From positions 1-6,023 of the forward strand of contig JAAZDR010000093.1 of the NCBI GenBank assembly GCA_012512705.1: DNA of 6,023 nt, written 5' to 3'. The translations under genes and the position numbers were made by a program. Under the pieces are notes generated by a model that was not told where the DNA came from, made no database searches, and saw only the letters and a list, made by a program, of their open reading frames with translations. Positions 1 to 4,500 of the stretch are shown here, one piece after another; the first letter of the stretch is position 1; every line of letters begins with the position of its first letter. This DNA is from Bacillota bacterium (GTDB taxonomy: Bacteria > Bacillota > Dethiobacteria > DTU022 > JAAZDR01).

Positions 1-644
1 ACAACCGCACCGATTATTTCGCCATCGATAACAATTGGTGAGGCATTGGAAATAACCTCTACATCCGAGCCGCCAACCTTTGTCCGGTAGCCAACAACCG
101 GTTTCTGCCGAAGGAGAGAGCTGGCCAGTGCCCCATTAGGTGACACTTCAAATATATTTTTGCCAACACGCTCTTCCCTCGCAATTCCCGTTACACGGGT
201 GAAAGCAGGATTCGTATAATTAATTATCCCTTTACTGTCAACGATCTCCACAGCATCCTGAACTGCATTGAGTACCTCCCAAAGCCCCCCCTTAGTTTTC
301 TCTGATTTTAAAAGCCTTTCACTAAATTGAAGTAACGTTTGCAAAAAACTTCCGGGAACTACATTCACCAGCTCTACATTCGCTGTCTTTAAATTCTTTA
401 GCTGTTCCTTGATTTGGGGTTTATCAACAGTATTGATTATTAACTCTACCTCAGGCAGAGATAATAGCTTTACCAGATCATTGGTACAAAAAATATTTTT
501 TTGTTCGCTTTCTTGTAGCCAAGAAAATGAACCTTCCAAATCAGCAATACCAATTACTTCTATCTTTTCGCTCTCTTTTAAAATACGGTAGATAGATTTA
601 GTATGGCGACCGCTTCCCACGACAACCGCTCTCTTTGTCGCCAA
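1..644 (-). CDS. Rossmann-PAS regulator, probable sigma-54-dependent activator (N-terminal part)
   Basis: Only the first 214 codons are inside the window; the gene runs off the left edge without a stop. I translated it from a TTG at 644-642, giving MATKRAVVVGSGRHTKSIYR at the N-terminus. Residues about 4-95 look like a Rossmann-type nucleotide or ligand-binding fold: a beta strand and glycine turn (VVVGSGRHT), a second strand with an acidic end (VIGIAD, 30-35), then PEVELIINT (64-72). Residues about 120-214 look like a PAS sensor domain (LNAVQDAVEIVDSKGIINYT, then NPAFTRVTGI and a late IIGAVV strand). Rossmann plus PAS at the N-terminus is known in Clostridia ahead of a sigma-54 AAA+ domain and a Fis-type DNA-binding domain, but that part is not visible, so a histidine kinase or other output domain is possible. 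The gene is divergent from the P-loop/PEP carboxylase operon, so it may control that operon, itself, or genes further left. No helix-turn-helix lies in the visible part. Confidence 0.75.
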   Translation of the reverse strand, partial: MATKRAVVVGSGRHTKSIYRILKESEKIEVIGIADLEGSFSWLQESEQKNIFCTNDLVKLLSLPEVELIINTVDKPQIKEQLKNLKTANVELVNVVPGSFLQTLLQFSERLLKSEKTKGGLWEVLNAVQDAVEIVDSKGIINYTNPAFTRVTGIAREERVGKNIFEVSPNGALASSLLRQKPVVGYRTKVGGSDVEVISNASPIVIDGEIIGAV

Positions 645-652
645 CCCATAAA

Positions 653-660
653 CCTCCTTT
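653..660 (-). promoter_or_regulatory. Ribosome binding site of the regulator gene, decides a TTG start
   Basis: On the minus strand AAAGGAGG lies 8 nt upstream of the TTG at 644-642. An ATG lies closer (649-647), but it is only 3 nt from the site and is in another frame. The long regulator frame is open only with TTG or later codons, so TTG is the supported start. Confidence 0.8.
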
Positions 661-706
661 TGCTTACCGCCACTTCGATAAGTTTTACTTAGAGTATTCG
701 TAAATC

Positions 707-729
707 TTAGAAGGAATTCCTGCTTCTAA
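707..729. repeat. Small inverted repeat in the divergent intergenic region
   Basis: TTAGAAG at 707-713 and CTTCTAA at 723-729 are perfect 7-bp inverted arms around a 9-nt spacer that itself contains GAATTC. The repeat lies between the regulator start and the candidate minus-strand -10, so it would fall in the regulator's 5' leader. It could be an operator or a weak leader hairpin. The short arms and AT-rich setting mean chance is a real alternative. Confidence 0.3.
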
Positions 730-753
730 AAACAATTTGGTAATGTTTTAAAT

Positions 754-759
754 ATTATA
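754..759 (-). promoter_or_regulatory. Candidate -10 element for the regulator gene
   Basis: The minus strand reads TATAAT here, about 110 nt upstream of the TTG start of the regulator. No good TTGACA-like -35 is found at 16-18 bp spacing; the sequence there is AT-rich (TATTAA). In such AT-rich DNA a lone TATAAT is weak evidence. Confidence 0.3.
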
Positions 760-808
760 ATTTACCTTTTTCTTTTTTAATAAGACTATATCCTTTGGAA
801 AAAAGTTA

Positions 809-817
809 TGCTATAAT
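809..817 (+). promoter_or_regulatory. Extended -10 promoter for the P-loop/PEP carboxylase operon
   Basis: TGCTATAAT is a perfect extended -10 (TGn plus TATAAT), as used by vegetative sigma-A in Firmicutes. It ends 32 nt before the TTG start at 850, which predicts a short leader of roughly 25 nt. The expected -35 position (about 789-794, TATCCT) does not match consensus, which fits an extended -10 promoter. No sigma-54 type -24/-12 pair was seen here. Confidence 0.55.
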
Positions 818-835
818 GAAAGATAATTTATTCTT

Positions 836-840
836 GGGGG
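836..840 (+). promoter_or_regulatory. Ribosome binding site GGGGG for the P-loop/Asp23 gene
   Basis: A run of five G lies 9 nt before the TTG at 850. It is an imperfect Shine-Dalgarno, unlike the AGGAGG of the other genes here. Together with the TTG start it suggests modest translation of the first gene. An in-frame stop (TGA at 817-819) lies upstream, and no in-frame ATG lies between that stop and the TTG. Confidence 0.6.
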
Positions 841-849
841 TTAAGCTAC

Positions 850-1833
850 TTGGAGATCTACGGGTTTGTTGGCCCTAGCGGCACTGGTAAAAGTCACCGG
901 GCCTCCATGGTTGCACTGGAGTTAAAAATTCCCGTCATAATTGATGACGGGCTTTTAATTAAGGGAAGCCGGGTAATTGCTGGTCATTCCGCGAAAAGAG
1001 AAAGAACAAGATACAGTTCTGTGAAGCGCGCTATCCTGCATGATCCGGAGCATGCAGCTGCTATTAAGGCTAAACTGGAGGAGATACAGCCTGATAAAAT
1101 CCTCATCCTGGGGACTTCCAGGCGTATGATAGAGAGGATAACATCTCGCCTGGGAATAAAGCCCCCGGATCATTTTCTGGACATTGATGATGTGGCCTCT
1201 CCGGAGGAGATAAAAAAGGCTCTCGAGACTCGCAAACGTGATAACAAGCATGTTATACCCATACCGACATTTGCAATCAAAAAAGATTTTCCGGGTTACC
1301 TGCTTGCCCCGATTAAGGCGCTCTTTAAAAAAAATGTCTCTGAAGAAACACCTTATCTGGAACAAACGATCGTGCGCCCTCTTTACAGTTCTTATGGGCA
1401 TTTTTATATTTCAGAGCACGCAATCACTGCTTTAACAAACCATATCTGTTCGGAAGTCCCTGGGATCTACCGTGCCGGTCGCGTAAAGATCAGGAGCGCT
1501 GATTACAGCCACGTCTCTCTGGATGTAGAGGTAACCCTTTACTATACTGAGCAAATGCAGGAAACGCTGCTGACCTTGCAGCAGAAGCTTAAAAACACAC
1601 TCGAATATCTTACAGGCTTCTACCTTAACGAAGTGAATATCTACGTTCAAAAGTTTGTTTTCCCCAGTCAAGAGCGTAAACCTGAACTTTTTAAGAAAAG
1701 CACAAAGATGGAAACAATCAATTATATTGAATTAAAAACAGATAATTCGCAGCTAATAAAGCCTAGCTGTCTAAGAGGAGGAAGAAAAAATGTACAGAAA
1801 AATCCCAACCTCAATGATGACGCCGCACCCTGA
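850..1833 (+). CDS. P-loop NTPase fused to an Asp23/Gls24-family domain
   Basis: The 327-residue protein starts at TTG. Its first strand leads directly into a Walker A motif, GPSGTGKS at residues 8-15, so little or nothing is missing in front. No clear acidic Walker B is visible; KILILG (83-88) is a hydrophobic strand without the acid, while DD at 32-33 could serve. Residues about 1-160 form the NTPase part, with a distinctive HVIPIPTFAIKKDFPGY block at 134-150. Residues about 180-271 match the Asp23 (alkaline shock/Gls24) pattern: GHFYISEHAITAL, then SEVPGI (201-206), then the LTGF and EVNIYVQKFVF strands. Asp23 domains are usually small stand-alone envelope-stress proteins, so the fusion stands out. 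The charged tail (about 272-327) has no recognised domain, and its end overlaps the next gene. There is no signal peptide or membrane segment, so it is probably cytoplasmic. The role is unknown; the coupled PEP carboxylase gene suggests regulation or co-expression, which is inference. Confidence 0.85.
   Translation: MEIYGFVGPSGTGKSHRASMVALELKIPVIIDDGLLIKGSRVIAGHSAKRERTRYSSVKRAILHDPEHAAAIKAKLEEIQPDKILILGTSRRMIERITSRLGIKPPDHFLDIDDVASPEEIKKALETRKRDNKHVIPIPTFAIKKDFPGYLLAPIKALFKKNVSEETPYLEQTIVRPLYSSYGHFYISEHAITALTNHICSEVPGIYRAGRVKIRSADYSHVSLDVEVTLYYTEQMQETLLTLQQKLKNTLEYLTGFYLNEVNIYVQKFVFPSQERKPELFKKSTKMETINYIELKTDNSQLIKPSCLRGGRKNVQKNPNLNDDAAP
1774..1781 (+). promoter_or_regulatory. Ribosome binding site of ppcA inside the upstream gene
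   Basis: AGAGGAGG lies 8 nt before the ATG at 1790. It is a near-perfect Shine-Dalgarno embedded in the coding sequence of the P-loop/Asp23 gene, where it encodes part of the RGGRK segment of that protein's tail. This fixes the ppcA start and suggests translational coupling between the two genes. Confidence 0.85.
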
Positions 1834-3394
1834 TTCCGCATCCAAGTACATTCCTGTCCAAGAAGAACCGATGGAGGCTGTTCGCTGCCTTATCCCACCA
1901 CCTAATGGTCTAGGCATCGAAGAAGTAATGGTTGATTTTGAGGGTAAACTCACCCCTTATCACCAGACGGTACAAGTGGTCACCGGTCTTCTGGAACATG
2001 GAATGATCCCTGGAAAAGAAGTTTTTGTTACTCCGCGCATAGCAAGCGCTAGCGCAGAAACTGTCTTTCGCCAGATGATGGCACTCATGTCTGTTGTAGA
2101 AACTAATGTTAAAGCCTTAGAAAAATCGGAGACCCAAGCTGTAACAGAAGTTATTGCGCCGATGTGTGAAACAGCGGCGGAAATGCTTGATATTCGCCGG
2201 CGGATTAACAATGTGATCGAGCTCGCACATAAAGAATTCAATTTGCCTGCCGAGCCGGATTCTATCCGTTTAATCCCCCTAATCGAAGGTGTGCCTGAGC
2301 TGTTGCAGTTAGACTCTATCTTCCCGAAGTATATCGAAGAGGCACGCAAACAGGGGGCATCAATACGACGCCTGCGTTTTATGATCGGACGCTCTGATCC
2401 TGCCCTTTCGTACGGGATGCCTGCTGCAGCCCTAGCAAGCGTTACTGCCATAGCTAAAGCATACGACATCGGGGAAAAGTATGAGGCAGAAATCGCCCCT
2501 ATTCTCGGGGCTGGTTCTCTACCTTTTCGCGGACATATTACTGCTGAAAACCTGTCTGACGCCTTAAAAACTTATGCCGGCGTAAAAACGATCACCATCC
2601 AATCTGCGCTGCGCTATGATCACGGGCCGGGAAAAACAAGGTTCATAGTCCAAAAACTTAAAGAAAAATTACCCAAGACTAAACCTCGGCAATTTACTAA
2701 GACTGAAATACAGGATATCTATACCTTTACCGGCATATTTGTAAAGCACTACCTGCAAACATTTTTACAGGTGATTGATGTTATCTGTCCGCTGGCTGAT
2801 ATCATCCCACAGCAAAGAGACCGTCTCACTCGCTATAGCTCTGTCGGCTATGCCCGTGATGTCGCAAGGCCGGACCGTCTTGTTCCCTTACTTAAAGACC
2901 CCGGCCTCATTGACTCCCTGACCAGCTTTAATACGAATATTAAAGTATCGCTGCCGCGGGCGATTACCTACACGGGAGCGATGTACTCCATCGGCTGCCC
3001 GCCGGAAATTGTCGGCACAGGACGTGCTTTAAAAGAGCTGCGCCAGCGCTTCGGAAAAGAATACCTGCCAGAACTCCTTTATTTTTACCCTTCTCTAAAA
3101 AGCGACCTCGCCTTCGCCGCCCGGTTCGTCAATCTTTCATCTTCGAGCAACTTTTTGCCTTCAGCGGTAATTTCAGAGCTTGAGGAGGATGTAAAAGGGA
3201 TCGAGGAAGAGCTGGAAATCACCTGTGGGCCAAAGGAAGAATCGGACCACTTATACCACGTGCTTTCAGAAACTATTAAGCCGCTCCTAAAACACATTCT
3301 TCAGGGAGGCAGCAACGAAAACACCGAGGAGGAACAGTCGCTAATTCAGGACTGCCTAGTGCGGCAAGGTAAGATCCGGGGCAGCCTGGGATAA
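1790..3394 (+). CDS. ppcA: Phosphoenolpyruvate carboxylase, archaeal type
   Basis: Carboxylates PEP with bicarbonate to oxaloacetate and phosphate, an anaplerotic cytoplasmic reaction. The 534-residue length fits the archaeal-type family (about 500), not the roughly 900-residue bacterial/plant type. Family landmarks appear in order: KIPTSMMTPHPDS (4-16), matching the N-terminal S-T-Q-H-P-D region with the catalytic-type His at 13; EVMVDFEGK (45-53); LIPLIEG (161-167); RSDPALSYGM (201-210); GAGSLPFRG (240-248); QSALRYDH (271-278); and SLPRAITYTGAMYSIG (387-402). The start at 1790 has an excellent ribosome binding site and leaves the usual few residues before the HPD motif. The Q of the archaeal motif is P here (residue 12). 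The C-terminal tail after about residue 505 is acidic and poorly conserved. The gene overlaps the upstream P-loop/Asp23 gene by 44 nt in another frame and is followed by a terminator. The family occurs sporadically in bacteria, for example Clostridium perfringens and Leuconostoc/Oenococcus, and is thought to be spread by transfer. No allosteric site can be judged from the sequence. Confidence 0.92.
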   Translation: MYRKIPTSMMTPHPDSASKYIPVQEEPMEAVRCLIPPPNGLGIEEVMVDFEGKLTPYHQTVQVVTGLLEHGMIPGKEVFVTPRIASASAETVFRQMMALMSVVETNVKALEKSETQAVTEVIAPMCETAAEMLDIRRRINNVIELAHKEFNLPAEPDSIRLIPLIEGVPELLQLDSIFPKYIEEARKQGASIRRLRFMIGRSDPALSYGMPAAALASVTAIAKAYDIGEKYEAEIAPILGAGSLPFRGHITAENLSDALKTYAGVKTITIQSALRYDHGPGKTRFIVQKLKEKLPKTKPRQFTKTEIQDIYTFTGIFVKHYLQTFLQVIDVICPLADIIPQQRDRLTRYSSVGYARDVARPDRLVPLLKDPGLIDSLTSFNTNIKVSLPRAITYTGAMYSIGCPPEIVGTGRALKELRQRFGKEYLPELLYFYPSLKSDLAFAARFVNLSSSSNFLPSAVISELEEDVKGIEEELEITCGPKEESDHLYHVLSETIKPLLKHILQGGSNENTEEEQSLIQDCLVRQGKIRGSLG

Positions 3395-3426
3395 ACGCTC
3401 TTAGCAGTATTCAGTTACCAAAAATA

Positions 3427-3480
3427 AAAATCCCCGGAGGAGAAGACAACCCAATCTCCCTCGGGGATTTTTTATTTTTT
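3427..3480. terminator. Intrinsic terminator, probably bidirectional, between convergent operons
   Basis: AAAATCCCCG at 3427-3436 pairs with CGGGGATTTT at 3462-3471. The stem continues imperfectly inward (GAGGAGA against TCTCCCT) to an 11-nt loop, and a T-rich run to 3480 follows on the plus strand. On the minus strand the same stem is followed by TTTTTATTTTTGG. It lies 32 nt after the ppcA stop and 58 nt beyond the stop of the opposing dehydrogenase gene, so it can serve both. Confidence 0.85.
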
Positions 3481-3538
3481 GATAGGATTTAACCAGTGTT
3501 CGTCCTTAACAACCGCAGAAATGCGTATAGAGGATTTA

Positions 3539-4465
3539 TCAGTCTTCCTTGAAACCAAATGCCTCGATCGCCTTATCAGCTGCGATTAGGGCCATCCTCC
3601 TAAGCGCTTCTGGGGTCTGTCCTCCAATATGAGGCGTGATAATAAAATTATCGAGCTCATAAAGCGGGGACTCAAGGCATGGCTCTTCAACCATAACATC
3701 AAAACCTGCTGCACCGAGTTTTCCGGATTTTAACGCCTCATATAAGGCGTCTTCATTTACTACGCCCCCACGCCCCATATTTAAAAGCAAAGCTCCGTCT
3801 TTCATCATCGCCAGCTCTTCCCTATCAATAAGATCCTTTGTATCCGGAGTTAGGGGAGCGTGAACCGTTATAATATCACTTTCGCGCAAAAGCTCTTTTA
3901 AAGAGACCATCTTCGCCCCTGCCTTCTTCCCCTCTTCTTCGGAAACGTAAGGGTCAAAGGCAAGGATCTCCATCCCCATAAAGCGAGCAATTTCAGCGAC
4001 CCGGCGGCCAATTTTACCAAAAGCAACAACGCCGAGCTTTTTACCAGCAAGCTCCATCCCTGTATAACGGAAACGATCCCAGGTGCCGTTTTTAACATCA
4101 TAGTTTGCCTGAGGGACTGATCTGGCCAGATCAATCATTCTGCCAATCGTCAGTTCCACTACGGAATCCACATTTCCCCCTGGAGCATTTACTACAGTAA
4201 TATTTTTCTGGCGACAGAGTTCTAGATCCACATGGCTGAGTCCAGCGGTGCTAGAGGCGATAACCTTTAAATTTTTAGCTTTAGCGAGCACTTTTTCACC
4301 AACAAAAGCAGAGACGCGCATCATTAAAAGATGATAAGGTTCGATAGCTTCCGCAAGCTCTTCTGTATTCAAAGCGGGAAGCTTCGTAACCTCAAAAAAC
4401 TTTTTAAGTTTCTCCGCCCCGTCCGGATGAATATCATCGATGACCAATGCTTTTAACTTTGACAT
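3539..4465 (-). CDS. NAD-dependent D-2-hydroxyacid dehydrogenase (phosphoglycerate dehydrogenase-like)
   Basis: The 308-residue protein belongs to the D-2-hydroxyacid dehydrogenase family, which interconverts 2-oxoacids and D-2-hydroxyacids with NAD(H). Expected catalytic residues are present: Arg232 in NMGRGGVVNEDAL, Glu261 in DVMVEEP, and His279 in ITPHIGG. The Rossmann motif is AFGKIG (148-153), with Ala in place of the first Gly of GxGxxG, and Asp171 (FDP) favours NAD over NADP. STAGLSHVD (72-80) and NAPGGN (93-98) are typical substrate-domain signatures. There is no C-terminal ACT domain, so it resembles short phosphoglycerate, glyoxylate or hydroxypyruvate reductases; the substrate cannot be read from the sequence. 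I chose the ATG at 4465 because AGGAGG lies 7 nt upstream. The frame is open to an earlier ATG at 4531, but that start would overlap the end of the formate dehydrogenase gene. The gene begins 35 nt after fdhA with no terminator between, so the two are probably co-transcribed. A serA-like biosynthetic role is possible. Confidence 0.88.
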   Translation of the reverse strand: MSKLKALVIDDIHPDGAEKLKKFFEVTKLPALNTEELAEAIEPYHLLMMRVSAFVGEKVLAKAKNLKVIASSTAGLSHVDLELCRQKNITVVNAPGGNVDSVVELTIGRMIDLARSVPQANYDVKNGTWDRFRYTGMELAGKKLGVVAFGKIGRRVAEIARFMGMEILAFDPYVSEEEGKKAGAKMVSLKELLRESDIITVHAPLTPDTKDLIDREELAMMKDGALLLNMGRGGVVNEDALYEALKSGKLGAAGFDVMVEEPCLESPLYELDNFIITPHIGGQTPEALRRMALIAADKAIEAFGFKED

Positions 4466-4472
4466 AATCATT

Positions 4473-4478
4473 CCTCCT
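4473..4478 (-). promoter_or_regulatory. Ribosome binding site that decides the dehydrogenase start
   Basis: The minus strand reads AGGAGG here, 7 nt before the ATG at 4465-4463. A second in-frame ATG two codons earlier would be only about 1 nt from the site, so the ATG at 4465 is preferred. Confidence 0.8.
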
Positions 4479-4500
4479 AGCTTACATATTCTAGACCCGA

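Noticed and set aside
661..849. Sigma-54 promoter (-24 GG / -12 GC) in the divergent region
   Set aside because: I looked for TGGC-N-TTGC-like pairs on both strands because the adjacent gene may be a sigma-54 activator. None was convincing.
955..1401. 148-codon open frame on the minus strand
   Set aside because: It lies wholly opposite the P-loop/Asp23 gene. It has no ribosome binding site that I could identify and no recognisable domain, and the opposite strand carries clear motifs.
1960..2469. 169-codon open frame on the minus strand
   Set aside because: It is antisense to the conserved PEP carboxylase core. Its composition (rich in Ser, Arg, Ile) is typical of a shadow frame.
4466..4500. 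Terminator or promoter between fdhA and the hydroxyacid dehydrogenase
   Set aside because: The 35-nt gap holds only a ribosome binding site; no stem with a T-run and no -35/-10 pair is present.
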